Origin: Comamonadaceae bacterium OTU4NAUVB1 | Lineage (GTDB): Bacteria > Pseudomonadota > Gammaproteobacteria > Burkholderiales > Burkholderiaceae_C | Direction: 5' to 3' | Assembly (NCBI GenBank): GCA_024372625.1 | Contig: CP099603.1 | Location: 372,001 to 436,000, forward strand | Length of the DNA: 64,000 bases | Part shown: piece after piece, positions 38,129-46,272 of the stretch | Layout of the letters: the number at the start of each line of letters is the position of its first letter | Numbering within the stretch: the first letter of the stretch is position 1 | Translations under genes and position numbers: made by a program | The notes under the pieces: model-generated | Seen by the model: only the letters and a program-made list of their open reading frames with translations | Told to the model about the DNA's origin: nothing | The model's database searches: none

Positions 38129-39130
38129 ATGAACGCTCCGCCCACCTTCAAATCCGCCACGCTGCACGACGTCGCCCGGGCGGCGGGCGTGTCGCTCATC
38201 ACGGCGTCGCGGGCGCTGGGCAATCCCGGCGTGGTATCGGAGAAGACCATCGCCCGGGTGCACGCGGCGGTCGAGGCGACCGGCTACATCCCCAACCTGC
38301 TCGCCGGCGGTCTTAAGTCCAAGCGCAGCCTGATGGTGGCCGGCGTGGTGCCGGCGCTGTCGGTGTGGCAGTTCCTACCGACCGTGCAGTCGCTGACCGA
38401 CGAGCTCGCCGCCGCCGGCTACCAGCTCATCCTGGGCCAGACCGCCTACGACCCGGAGCGCGAGGAGACCGTCCTCAACACCATGATCGGCCGCCAGCCC
38501 GACGGCATCGTCATGACCGGGCTGGTGCAGTCGCAGAAGGTGCGCGAGCGGCTGCGGCGCTCGGGCATCCCGGTGGTGGAGATCTGGGACCTGAGTGACC
38601 GGCCGATCGACATGTGCGTGGGTTTCTCGCACCTGAAGGTCGGCTGCGCGGTGGGCGGCTTCTTCCTCTCCAAGGGCTGGCGCCACGTCGGCATCGCCAC
38701 CGGCAACGACGAGCGCGCACTGACCCGGCGCGATGGCTTCGTCACCACGCTCGGGCGCGAGGTGCCCACCGCGTTCGTGGAGGCCCCCAGCAGCCTGGAG
38801 CGCGGCCGCCGCGCCCTGGCCGAACTGCTGGCGCAGTCGCCGCGCCTGCAGGCCGTCTGCTGCAGTTCCGACCAGCTGGCCCACGGCGTCTTCATCGAGG
38901 CGATCGCGCGCGGGCTGCGGGTGCCCGAGGACCTGGCGATCTGCGGCTTCGGCAACGCCGACTTCAGCGCGCACATGGTGCCCTCGATCACCACCGTCCA
39001 TGTCGACGGCCCCGAGATCGGCCGGATCGCCGCGCGCCTCATCGTCCAGCGCTGCCGCGGCGAGGCGGTCGCCGAACCGGTGATCGACGTCGGCTTCCGG
39101 ATGATCGAGCGGCAGACGACGGGGGGGTGA
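38129..39130 (+). CDS. LacI family regulator of the aldarate operon
   Basis: A 333-residue LacI/GntR(gluconate)-type regulator. The N-terminal HTH is T-L-H-D-V-A-R-A-A-G-V-S-L-I-T-A-S-R-A-L (residues 11-30), followed by the hinge helix with N-L-L-A-G-G-L-K-S. The periplasmic-binding-like ligand domain includes V-A-G-V-V-P-A, D-G-I-V-M-T-G, C-S-S-D-Q-L-A-H-G and T-T-V-H-V-D-G-P-E-I-G. It is transcribed away from the nine-gene aldarate operon across a 400-base region holding three operators. It probably represses the operon until an aldarate or keto-deoxy intermediate binds. Confidence 0.9.
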   Translation: MNAPPTFKSATLHDVARAAGVSLITASRALGNPGVVSEKTIARVHAAVEATGYIPNLLAGGLKSKRSLMVAGVVPALSVWQFLPTVQSLTDELAAAGYQLILGQTAYDPEREETVLNTMIGRQPDGIVMTGLVQSQKVRERLRRSGIPVVEIWDLSDRPIDMCVGFSHLKVGCAVGGFFLSKGWRHVGIATGNDERALTRRDGFVTTLGREVPTAFVEAPSSLERGRRALAELLAQSPRLQAVCCSSDQLAHGVFIEAIARGLRVPEDLAICGFGNADFSAHMVPSITTVHVDGPEIGRIAARLIVQRCRGEAVAEPVIDVGFRMIERQTTGG

Positions 39131-39700
39131 AGCCGGGGCACCGTCGTCAGTGCACGTCGCACCTGCTGCGAGCAACGCCAGGCGCCGTGCTCGTCAAGCT
39201 GTCCAGACATCGATCACGCCGCCGTTCTGCTGGGGCGGGTGACGCCGGCAATGTTGCGCTGCACGTCGCAGAGGCTGGTGACACCTTGCCGGTCGGTCAG
39301 TCACGTCGCTCGTCACGGGATCCACGGTCGCCGGCATGTCCATCATCGACGCCCTCCGGAACGTGCCAACTCCTGCGATGCTCTGGATGAAACCGTTGTT
39401 CCGCTCGGAGCGTACGGTGCCGATGTTTCGGCCGGGGGCATCGGTGGAGTCCTCCGCCACGGTCTCGAAATGGGCCGGCGACATGGCCTACGCCGACAGG
39501 AACGGCGTGCACGACGCCGGAGGGTGTTTCACTTTCTTGCGCAATGGCATGGTAAGGGACCTCCGGAACCGCAGAATCGCCGGGTTCCAATGACCATTCC
39601 AAAGACGCGCTTGGGAATCATTATCGACAAGCCACCCTCGACTCCGGCCGCGCGACGCCGCTCGGCCGGCGCCCTGCGCCGACCCAGACGAATTCCGCCG
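39131..39700. other. Intergenic region without recognisable gene
   Basis: About 570 bases between the LacI gene and a small membrane-protein gene. Open frames exist on both strands (for example 39336-39593 plus), but none has a ribosome-binding site, family likeness or the strong third-position GC bias of the true genes. The stretch is less GC-rich than its neighbours. It may be a decayed gene or an intergenic remnant; I see no repeats or insertion-sequence ends. Confidence 0.4.
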
Positions 39701-39874
39701 TCAGTCGACCAGCGCCAGCATGCCGATGCTGGTGAACGCGAACAGCGTCGCGAGCAGCTTGAGGCTGGGCAGCGGGCGTTCGGATTCGCCGCTCCAGCGG
39801 TCGCGCTGGCTGAAGCCCTTGGTCGACGAGTCCTGTGCGACATCCTCGTCAGGTGTCTGTCGGAACGGTTTCAT
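39701..39874 (-). CDS. Small single-pass membrane protein
   Basis: A 57-residue protein with a charged N-terminal half (many Asp, Ser, Arg; Q-T-P-D-E-D-V-A-Q-D) and one C-terminal hydrophobic helix (about residues 38-55, L-K-L-L-A-T-L-F-A-F-T-S-I-G-M-L-A-L). The ATG follows GCAGGA by seven bases. It would be tail-anchored. It lies divergent to the EAL-domain gene, 195 bases away. No family is recognised. Confidence 0.5.
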   Translation of the reverse strand: MKPFRQTPDEDVAQDSSTKGFSQRDRWSGESERPLPSLKLLATLFAFTSIGMLALVD

Positions 39875-40069
39875 GGGTGATCCTGCCTTCGATTCAAATG
39901 CAATCGGCGCAGTGTCCCGCGTCTTTGACACGCCCGCGTAAGCGAAAGTTCGTGGAGTCCGCCACACAATTTCCCGCCAGGGCGTCCACGGGACGTTCAA
40001 GCCGGCCGCGAAACCGCCGATAAAGGCAAGGTCGGGGCACTCCGCCTCTCGCACTTCAAAGGCAGCGAC

Positions 40070-41824
40070 GTGGCTCAATCCCTCTGGCTCTATCGCAATC
40101 TCTCCTCCCGCTGGCGTCTGGGCTACCGCGCCATGATCCTGGTGGTGGTCGTCGCGGGACTGCACATTCCGCTGCTCGCGCTCGTGGGGTTGTTCACCTA
40201 CCGCAACACGCTCGCGCTCAACGCGACGATCGCGACGCTGCTGGTGGTGCTGGTGGCGACCCTGGCGGGCGCGGCCGGCGTGGTCTGGATGCTCAACCAG
40301 CTCCTGCGCCCGGTGCTGATGACCTCCGAAAGCCTGCGCGAGTACACGCTCAACCGGACGCTGCCGGCGCTGCCGCTCGAACTCGAGGACGAGGTCGGCA
40401 CCTTGATGGCCGACACCTCCCATGCCCTGACCCACCTCAACGGCGCGCTCGACGAACTGGCCCACTACGACCGCTTGACCGGCCTGCCCAACCGCGCCAC
40501 CTTCCTGCGCCGGCTCGCCGAGGGTGATGCCTCCGCGTCCTACGCACTGTGCGTGCTGCGGGTGGCCAACCTGCCCAAGCTCACGCTGGCCTTCGGCAAC
40601 GCCCCGGCCAACACGGCGACCGTGGCCTTCTTCGCGAAGCTGGAGGCCGGGCTGGCCGATGCGGGCTGCGAGCGCCCGCTGCTCTCGCGCGTGGACGGCG
40701 AGCTCTTCGGTTTCCGCATCGAGGCCGGCGCCGGGGCCAAGGACGCCGCGCTCGGCGACCGGGCGGCGCGCATGGTGCGCGGCCTGCGCCAGGAGATCAC
40801 CGTGGGCGAACTGCGCTTCAACCCCGAATTCGAACTCGGCCTGGCGCTGCACCCGGTCGACAGCACCGAACCCGACGAGCTGCTCGATCGCGCCATCGCC
40901 GCGCTGGCGCCGGTCGTCGCCGAGGGACTCGTCATCCCGAACCCGGCCTCGCGCGAGGCCAGCGAGCGTTCCCGCACGCGGATGCGCATCGAGCAGGACC
41001 TGCGCCGGGCGCTGGACCGCGACGAATTCATCCTGCACTACCAACCCCTGGTGGACGTGGGCAAGCAGCGCGTCTTCGGCGCCGAGGCGCTGATCCGCTG
41101 GAACCACCCCGAACTCGGCCTGCTGGCACCGGGCCAGTTCATCGGCGTGGCCGAAGAGAGCGGCCTGATGGACCCGATCGGGCAATGGGTGCTGGAGGCG
41201 GCCGCGCGCCAGCTCAACGCCTGGACCGGCACCCAGCTGGAGGCCCTGCGGCTGTCGATCAACCTCTCGGCGCGCCAGTTCCGCAACGAGCGCATCGTGC
41301 GCCACATCTCCAACGCGCTGCGCTCCAACGGGGTGTCGCCCTCGCGCCTGGAGATCGAACTGACCGAGACGGCGGCGATGCGCGACAGCCGCATGACGCA
41401 CGCCATCCTGTCTTCGCTGCGCAACCTGGGCGTGACCTCGGCGATCGACGACTTCGGCACCGGCTACTCCAGCATGAGCTACCTGCGCACCCTGCCCTTC
41501 GACAAGCTCAAGATCGACCGCGAGTTCGTCATGAACGTCGAGCAGCGGCCCAAGAGCCTGGCGATCTGCCGCGCGCTGGTCGAGCTCTCCGACGGCCTGG
41601 GCATCACCGTCCTGGCCGAAGGCACCGAGACGGCGGCCGAGGTGGCGCAGATGATGCAGCTCGGTTGCAACCAGTTCCAAGGCTACTACTTCTCCAAGCC
41701 GGTGCCCGCCGCCACGCTCGGCGACGTCGCGGCGACCCTGCGGCTGCAGCGCGTGATCGAGGGCTCCGCCAACGCGAGCATGGAGGCGCGCTCGGGCAGC
41801 GGCAAACGCATCGTCATGGCCTGA
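40070..41824 (+). CDS. Membrane c-di-GMP phosphodiesterase with degenerate GGDEF and intact EAL
   Basis: A 584-residue protein with two N-terminal membrane helices (about residues 22-44 and 50-78). A HAMP-like linker (about 80-120) is followed by a degenerate GGDEF domain (about 130-290) in which the signature is replaced by S-R-V-D-G-E-L-F-G. The EAL domain (about 305-555) has E-A-L at 339-341, I-E-L-T-E, D-D-F-G-T-G-Y-S-S, K-I-D-R-E-F-V and A-E-G-T-E-T, all residues expected for catalysis. It should hydrolyse c-di-GMP, with the dead GGDEF possibly binding GTP as a regulator. It begins with GTG. Confidence 0.88.
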   Translation: MAQSLWLYRNLSSRWRLGYRAMILVVVVAGLHIPLLALVGLFTYRNTLALNATIATLLVVLVATLAGAAGVVWMLNQLLRPVLMTSESLREYTLNRTLPALPLELEDEVGTLMADTSHALTHLNGALDELAHYDRLTGLPNRATFLRRLAEGDASASYALCVLRVANLPKLTLAFGNAPANTATVAFFAKLEAGLADAGCERPLLSRVDGELFGFRIEAGAGAKDAALGDRAARMVRGLRQEITVGELRFNPEFELGLALHPVDSTEPDELLDRAIAALAPVVAEGLVIPNPASREASERSRTRMRIEQDLRRALDRDEFILHYQPLVDVGKQRVFGAEALIRWNHPELGLLAPGQFIGVAEESGLMDPIGQWVLEAAARQLNAWTGTQLEALRLSINLSARQFRNERIVRHISNALRSNGVSPSRLEIELTETAAMRDSRMTHAILSSLRNLGVTSAIDDFGTGYSSMSYLRTLPFDKLKIDREFVMNVEQRPKSLAICRALVELSDGLGITVLAEGTETAAEVAQMMQLGCNQFQGYYFSKPVPAATLGDVAATLRLQRVIEGSANASMEARSGSGKRIVMA

Positions 41825-41910
41825 GACGCGAGACGACCCGCACGCTGGCGCCGTCGCGCCGTTACCGGTCCACACAGCGCCGGGGACCGGTCGTTCCTAC
41901 ACTGCGCGCG

Positions 41911-42321
41911 ATGAAGACGACACCGTGGCGACCATCCATCCCAGGGCCGGCCCTGTGCCTGTGCCTGTGCCTAGGCCTGACCCTGCTGTCCGCCCTGACC
42001 TGTGCCCGAGCGGCGGGCCCGGCCGCGCCGGCGACGACGAGCGCGGCGGCCAGTGCCGCCGCCACCGCGGCCGGGGAGAACTGCGACGTGCTGCGCGGCC
42101 AGATCGAGGCGCGCATCGCCGCGGCCGGCGTCGAGCGCTTCAGCGTCCGCACGGTCGAGGCGGATGCGCAGGTCGACGACGGCCGCGTCGTGGGCACCTG
42201 CGCCCGGGGGAGTCGCAAGATCGTCTACCGGACGCAGGCCGCGGCCGCGCCCGCTTCCAGGCCGATGCTCACCGAATGCCGGGACGGCAGTACGCCGGCG
42301 GGCGGCGTGTGCAAGCCTTGA
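41911..42321 (+). CDS. DUF1161 family exported protein
   Basis: A 136-residue secreted protein. The signal peptide (L-C-L-C-L-C-L-G-L-T-L-L-S-A-L-T) ends near A-R-A-A and is followed by an Ala/Thr linker. The conserved part C-D-V-L-R-G-Q-I-E-A-R-I-A-A-A-G-V, then V-V-G-T-C with K-I-V-Y-R-T, matches DUF1161, small periplasmic proteins with two conserved cysteines. The C-terminal extension C-R-D-G-S-T-P-A-G-G-V-C-K-P adds another Cys pair. The function is unknown. It lies 86 bases after the EAL gene. Confidence 0.75.
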   Translation: MKTTPWRPSIPGPALCLCLCLGLTLLSALTCARAAGPAAPATTSAAASAAATAAGENCDVLRGQIEARIAAAGVERFSVRTVEADAQVDDGRVVGTCARGSRKIVYRTQAAAAPASRPMLTECRDGSTPAGGVCKP

Positions 42322-42329
42322 GGCTGGCA

Positions 42330-42360
42330 CGTGGGCATCGGCGTCCGCGCCGGTGCCACG
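42330..42360. terminator. GC-rich hairpin between convergent genes
   Basis: CGTGGGCATCGGCG and CGCCGGTGCCACG can pair as a stem of about 12 base pairs with a bulge and a short TCCG loop. It lies in the 45-base gap between the convergent DUF1161 gene and the small gene ending at 42367, as expected of a bidirectional terminator. No U-tract is present, so the call is weak. Confidence 0.35.
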
Positions 42361-42366
42361 CCCGTG

Positions 42367-42543
42367 TCAAGGCCTCTTCGGCTTTAGGAAGCCCGGCGCG
42401 TTCTCGTCCTGCCCGGGCACCCCGGCGTCGGACGTCGACGCGCCATCCGGATCGAGCAAATCCTGGTGGATCTCCGGCTCCATCACGTGGCGGTCCTCGT
42501 TCTTCGGGCTCGGCACGGGGGTCGGGGTCGTCGAATCCGTCAT
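42367..42543 (-). CDS. Small acidic hypothetical protein
   Basis: A 58-residue soluble protein rich in Pro, Asp, Glu and Ser, starting M-T-D-S-T-T-P-T-P-V-P and ending F-L-K-P-K-R-P. I chose the ATG at 42543, nine bases after GGAG, over an ATG at 42552 that touches the same site. It looks intrinsically disordered and has no recognised family. It is divergent to a GAF-domain gene across a 237-base region with a perfect palindrome. Confidence 0.45.
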   Translation of the reverse strand: MTDSTTPTPVPSPKNEDRHVMEPEIHQDLLDPDGASTSDAGVPGQDENAPGFLKPKRP

Positions 42544-42668
42544 GGTAGGCATCTCCGCGCAAAGGATCGAACCTAAGGTAAGGCGACCCGCGGCCGGGCG
42601 CTGTAGGAGGGTGCCGGAGGCCCGGCGTGGCGGCGGGAGGTCGCGCCGCGACGCGCCATGGATACAAA

Positions 42669-42687
42669 TGCAAACTAACAGTTTGCA
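42669..42687. promoter_or_regulatory. Perfect 8-bp palindrome, probable operator
   Basis: TGCAAACTAACAGTTTGCA is an 8-base inverted repeat around AAC, in an AT-richer patch between the divergent small gene (start 42543) and the GAF gene (start 42781). Its size and symmetry suit a homodimeric repressor or activator. It lies 94 bases before the GAF start. The cognate regulator is not identifiable here. Confidence 0.5.
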
Positions 42688-42780
42688 ATCCGGCAGGATT
42701 GTGCGAAAAACGCGCGATGTGTATGAAATTGTTCGTGCTTTCGATTTCAGGACGGACCGGGGACGACGGTGAGGCCGCGC

Positions 42781-43314
42781 ATGTCGGGACGTGATCTGCC
42801 CATCGACTTGGCGGCGTTCGACGTCGGTCTCTCCCGGCTGGCGGTGGCCACCGCCGAGCGCAGCGACGCCGAGATCCACCGCTGCGTCGGCGAGGTGTTG
42901 CGCCTGGTGCGCGACCACCTGCAGATGGATGTGGTGTTCGTCTCCCGGTTCGAGAACGGCCGGCGTGTCTTCCGCCACGTTGAGCAGGACGCGAACCCTC
43001 CCCTGCTGGCGGTCGGCAACTCCGACCCCCTGGAGATGAGCTTCTGCCAGCGGGTGGTAGACGGCCGGCTGCCGGAACTGGTGAACGACGTGGCCGCCCT
43101 GCCCAACCTCGACGAACTGCCGCCGTTGCCGTTTCGCATCGGTGCCCATCTCAGCACGCCCCTCGTGTTGGGCAACGGCGAGGTGTACGGCACGTTCTGC
43201 TGCTTCAGCTTCACGCCCGACGGACGCCTGGGGGAGCGCCATCTCAAGCGCCTGCGCATGGCCTCGGAGATGACGGCTCGCCTGATCGAGCGTTCGAGTG
43301 CAGACTTCGCCTGA
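42781..43314 (+). CDS. GAF domain protein
   Basis: A 177-residue soluble protein consisting almost only of one GAF domain. It has L-Q-M-D-V-V-F-V-S-R-F-E-N-G-R in the first sheet, S-F-C-Q-R-V-V-D-G-R, and the pocket strand I-G-A-H-L-S-T-P-L-V-L-G-N-G-E-V-Y-G-T-F-C-C-F near residues 120-142. No output domain is attached. Close relatives are often fused to EAL or GGDEF domains, and here c-di-GMP genes lie on both sides. I chose the ATG at 42781, with GGTGAGG six bases upstream, over a GTG at 42769. The ligand is unknown. Confidence 0.8.
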   Translation: MSGRDLPIDLAAFDVGLSRLAVATAERSDAEIHRCVGEVLRLVRDHLQMDVVFVSRFENGRRVFRHVEQDANPPLLAVGNSDPLEMSFCQRVVDGRLPELVNDVAALPNLDELPPLPFRIGAHLSTPLVLGNGEVYGTFCCFSFTPDGRLGERHLKRLRMASEMTARLIERSSADFA

Positions 43315-43348
43315 CGGTCGACCGGTCGACCGCTTCGTGGGGCGGACC

Positions 43349-44044
43349 ATGCGAATCCATCCATTTCCCGTGCTTCTGACGTGGACGTGTCTCTTGTTCG
43401 GGGCGCCATCGCGCGCGTCCACGCCCGTGCCGCCGCCGGCGCCGGGCCTCGCGCCGGGAACGCTGTACGTGAAGCACCACCGCGAGAGCGTCGAGGGACG
43501 GTTGTCGGCGTGCGGGCTGGAGTTCGCGGCCATCGCCATCGACCACAGCACGCGCCGGGGCGCGCCGGTCAAGCTCGCCGGACGCTACGAGCTGCGCGTC
43601 TGGCCGCAGGGCGTGCCGGGCTATTCGCTCAAGCTGGGGCTCTACGACGGCCTGGCCTGGGACCACCCCGCGGCACCGCACAACGCCGTCGTGCGCGCGC
43701 CCCGGGGCGCCGCGCCGCGCCGGCCCATGCGACTGGACGCGGAGAATCCCGGCCACGCCCTGTTCTTCGATGCGCTGGACGACACGTTCGCCACCACCTT
43801 CGCCTCGATCGTCGAAGACCGGACGTTCGTCGTCGCCTTCAACCGCGCCGCCGGCGAGCAGGACGTGACGGCGGTGATCGACGTCCAGGTTCTCGCCACG
43901 CGCACGCACGACGGCCGCGCCGTGCCGGAGCTGACGACCGAGACCGGCGACGATTTCCGGGCCTGCGCGAACGAACTGTTCAAGGCCTCGGGCCGTCCGC
44001 CGCCCCCGGCGCGGCCCCAGCGTCACCCCAGTCCCGCGACGTGA
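43349..44044 (+). CDS. Exported hypothetical protein coupled to a diguanylate cyclase
   Basis: A 231-residue protein with an N-terminal signal (F-P-V-L-L-T-W-T-C-L-L-F-G, cleavage near S-R-A-S). The mature part has two isolated Cys (S-A-C-G-L-E-F and F-R-A-C-A-N-E), mixed beta-type sequence and a Pro-rich tail. No family is recognised. Its TGA overlaps the GTG of the membrane cyclase gene (GTGA at 44041-44044), so the two proteins are made together. By analogy with periplasmic partners of membrane cyclases such as YfiR/YfiN, it could modulate the cyclase's periplasmic sensor; that is inference. Confidence 0.6.
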   Translation: MRIHPFPVLLTWTCLLFGAPSRASTPVPPPAPGLAPGTLYVKHHRESVEGRLSACGLEFAAIAIDHSTRRGAPVKLAGRYELRVWPQGVPGYSLKLGLYDGLAWDHPAAPHNAVVRAPRGAAPRRPMRLDAENPGHALFFDALDDTFATTFASIVEDRTFVVAFNRAAGEQDVTAVIDVQVLATRTHDGRAVPELTTETGDDFRACANELFKASGRPPPPARPQRHPSPAT

Positions 44045-45600
44045 CGGAACTGTCCGGCGCGCCGAGGAACCGGACGTTGCGCGCGACCGTCGCCTTCGTG
44101 GTGTCGGTGTGCGTCGCGCTGGTGGCCGTCAACGCCTGGCTGATCTGGAAGTCCCGCAGCGCCGACTTCCGGCAGGCCGCGGTCGCCACGACCAACCTCA
44201 CGCGCGCCGTCTCGCAGCAGATGAACGCCATGTTCTCCGAGGTCGGCCACGTCATCGACAACCTCGGCTACGAACTCGAACGCGCCGACATCACCCCCGC
44301 CACGCTGGAGCGCCTGCAGCCGGTGCTGGTCAACCAGGTCGCCACCATCGAGCAGATCCACGGCCTGTTCGTCTACGACGCGGCCGGGCGCTGGATCGCG
44401 CACTCCGAGCCGTTGGCGAACCCGAACGCCAACAATGCCGATCGCGCCTATTTCATCCACCACCGCGACAACGCGAGCAAGCGCTGGCGCATCGGCACGC
44501 CCATCGTGAGCCGTTCGACCGGGGTCTGGATCATCACGGTGTCGCGCCGCATCGACGACGCCGAGGGACGCTTCGCCGGCGTCGTGCTCGCCACCGTGCG
44601 GCTGGACCACGTGCTGCGGCTGATGGGCGAGTTCGACATCGGCGAGCGCGGGGCCATCGCGCTGATCGAGGCCGACGGCACGATCATGGCGCGCCTGCCG
44701 TTCGCCCAGGAGGACCTGGGCAAGAGCATCGTCGGCTCGTCGCTCTACGCTACGCTGAGCACGAAGCGCGTCGGCACGGTGGAGACGCGCTCCCCGGTGG
44801 ACGGCGTGCAGCGCCTGGTCAGCTTCCAGCACCTGTCCGACCACCCGCTGCTGATGGCGGTGGCCATGGCCGAGGACGACCTCCTTCACGACTGGAAGAC
44901 CGCCAGCATCATCCAGAGCGCCTGGATCCTGTCGCTGTGCGTGCTCATCGCCGTGGCAGGAAGCCGCATCGTCGCCCTGGTCCGCCTGCGCGGGCGCACC
45001 GAACGCAGCCTGCAGCAGGCCCACGGCGAGCTCGAGCGGGCCAACGCGCAGCTCGCCGAGCTGGCGCGCAACGACGGCCTGACGGGGCTGTTCAACCGGC
45101 GCCACTTCGACCAGCAGTTCGACCTCGCCCTGCGCCAGGCGGCGCGCCACGACCACCCGCTCGGGCTGGTCATGATCGACGTCGATTTCTTCAAGCGCTA
45201 CAACGATCTGTACGGCCACCCGGAAGGGGACCGCTGCCTGCAGCAGGTGGCCGCCGCGATCCGTTCGGCCGTGCGCAGGCCGGGCGACATCGTCGCGCGC
45301 TATGGCGGCGAGGAGATGGTGGTGCTGCTGCCCGACACCGACGATGCCGGCGCGGTGACCGTGGCCGAGGGCATCCGCGCGGCGGTGCTGGCGCTCGCCA
45401 TCCCGCACGAGGGCAATCCGCTGGGCCGCGTGTCGATCAGCGCCGGCGTCGCCGCCCGCGCCGTCGGCGACCACGCGGTGGGCGGCATGGGCCTGCTCAA
45501 GCGCGCCGACATGGCGCTCTACGCGGCCAAGGCCGCCGGCCGCAACACGGTGGCCATCCTGCATCCGCAAGTCGGCGGCGCGGCCGCCGCGCCGGACTGA
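44041..45600 (+). CDS. Membrane diguanylate cyclase with dCache-type sensor
   Basis: A 519-residue protein. A first membrane helix (about residues 16-36) precedes a large periplasmic domain (about 37-290, with V-Y-D-A-A-G-R-W-I-A-H-S and A-D-R-A-Y-F-I-H-H) of dCache_1 type. A second helix (about 297-318) and a short coiled coil (about 325-345) lead to a GGDEF domain. The active site is G-G-E-E-M at 422-426, and the product-inhibition I-site R-P-G-D lies at 413-416, five residues before it. Metal Asp is in M-I-D-V-D-F-F-K. It should make c-di-GMP from GTP in response to a periplasmic ligand. The GTG start overlaps the preceding gene. Confidence 0.9.
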   Translation: MTELSGAPRNRTLRATVAFVVSVCVALVAVNAWLIWKSRSADFRQAAVATTNLTRAVSQQMNAMFSEVGHVIDNLGYELERADITPATLERLQPVLVNQVATIEQIHGLFVYDAAGRWIAHSEPLANPNANNADRAYFIHHRDNASKRWRIGTPIVSRSTGVWIITVSRRIDDAEGRFAGVVLATVRLDHVLRLMGEFDIGERGAIALIEADGTIMARLPFAQEDLGKSIVGSSLYATLSTKRVGTVETRSPVDGVQRLVSFQHLSDHPLLMAVAMAEDDLLHDWKTASIIQSAWILSLCVLIAVAGSRIVALVRLRGRTERSLQQAHGELERANAQLAELARNDGLTGLFNRRHFDQQFDLALRQAARHDHPLGLVMIDVDFFKRYNDLYGHPEGDRCLQQVAAAIRSAVRRPGDIVARYGGEEMVVLLPDTDDAGAVTVAEGIRAAVLALAIPHEGNPLGRVSISAGVAARAVGDHAVGGMGLLKRADMALYAAKAAGRNTVAILHPQVGGAAAAPD

Positions 45601-45711
45601 TCCGGGCGCGTGCGCGGCCAGGCGCGCGCTCGACACTGAATTCTTTTCAAGTATTTCCACCCCCTGCCGATAGTGGATGCAACGGCCCTGATGGCCTGGC
45701 AAGGCGGCAAC

Positions 45712-46272
45712 ATGAAGGGTGTGGTTTTCCGGGAATTCATCGAGATGGTCGAGGACGGCTTCTCGCCGGCCATGGCCGACGCGATCATCGAGGCGTCCGA
45801 CCTGTCGACGGGGGGCGCGTACACCTCGGTGGGCACCTACGACCATCGCGAAATGGTGCAGCTCGCGACGCACCTGAGCGCGCGCACCGGCATCGCGCTG
45901 CCGACGCTGCTCCATGCCTTCGGCAAGCACCTGCTGGGACGCTTCGCGGTCATGTTCCCGGCCTACTTCGAGGGCCGCCAGGGCACCTTCGACTTCCTGG
46001 CGATCCTGGACAACAAGATCCATGTCGAGGTCAAGAAGCTCTACCCGGACGCCGAACTGCCCGTCTTCGACCACAGCTTCGAGGACCCCGGCGTCATGGC
46101 GTTCGTCTACCGTTCGAAGCGGCCTTTCGCGGACCTGGCCCACGGGCTGATCGACGGCTGCATCGCGCATTTCCAGGAGCCCATCACCGTCGAGCGCGAG
46201 GACCGCCCCTGCGAGAGCGGCTCGCACGCGCGCTTCGTGCTGCGAAGGACGGTCGATGCATCCCCATCCTGA
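45712..46272 (+). CDS. H-NOX (heme nitric oxide/oxygen-binding) sensor protein
   Basis: A 186-residue stand-alone H-NOX domain beginning M-K-G-V-V-F, the standard start. The proximal heme ligand is His104 in I-H-V-E-V-K-K-L-Y, and the porphyrin-binding Y-x-S-x-R motif is Y133-x-S135-x-R137. The distal-pocket residues that stabilise oxygen in clostridial/Thermoanaerobacter proteins (Trp9, Asn74, Tyr140) are not conserved: residue 9 is Phe, 74-75 are Leu, and no Tyr occurs at 138-144. It therefore looks like an NO-selective sensor. The next gene, a PAS-GGDEF-EAL protein, starts 17 bases before this one ends. I chose ATG 45712 (AAGG upstream) over GTG 45673. Confidence 0.87.
   Translation: MKGVVFREFIEMVEDGFSPAMADAIIEASDLSTGGAYTSVGTYDHREMVQLATHLSARTGIALPTLLHAFGKHLLGRFAVMFPAYFEGRQGTFDFLAILDNKIHVEVKKLYPDAELPVFDHSFEDPGVMAFVYRSKRPFADLAHGLIDGCIAHFQEPITVEREDRPCESGSHARFVLRRTVDASPS

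Noticed and set aside
39336..39593. Open frame of 85 codons on the plus strand
   Set aside because: No ribosome-binding site, no family likeness and codon usage unlike neighbouring genes.
45712..46272. H-NOX protein thought to lack its proximal heme histidine
   Set aside because: A first alignment placed a Phe (residue 82) at the ligand position, but counting along the family pattern puts the ligand in I-H-x-E-V-x-K-L-Y, where His104 is present.
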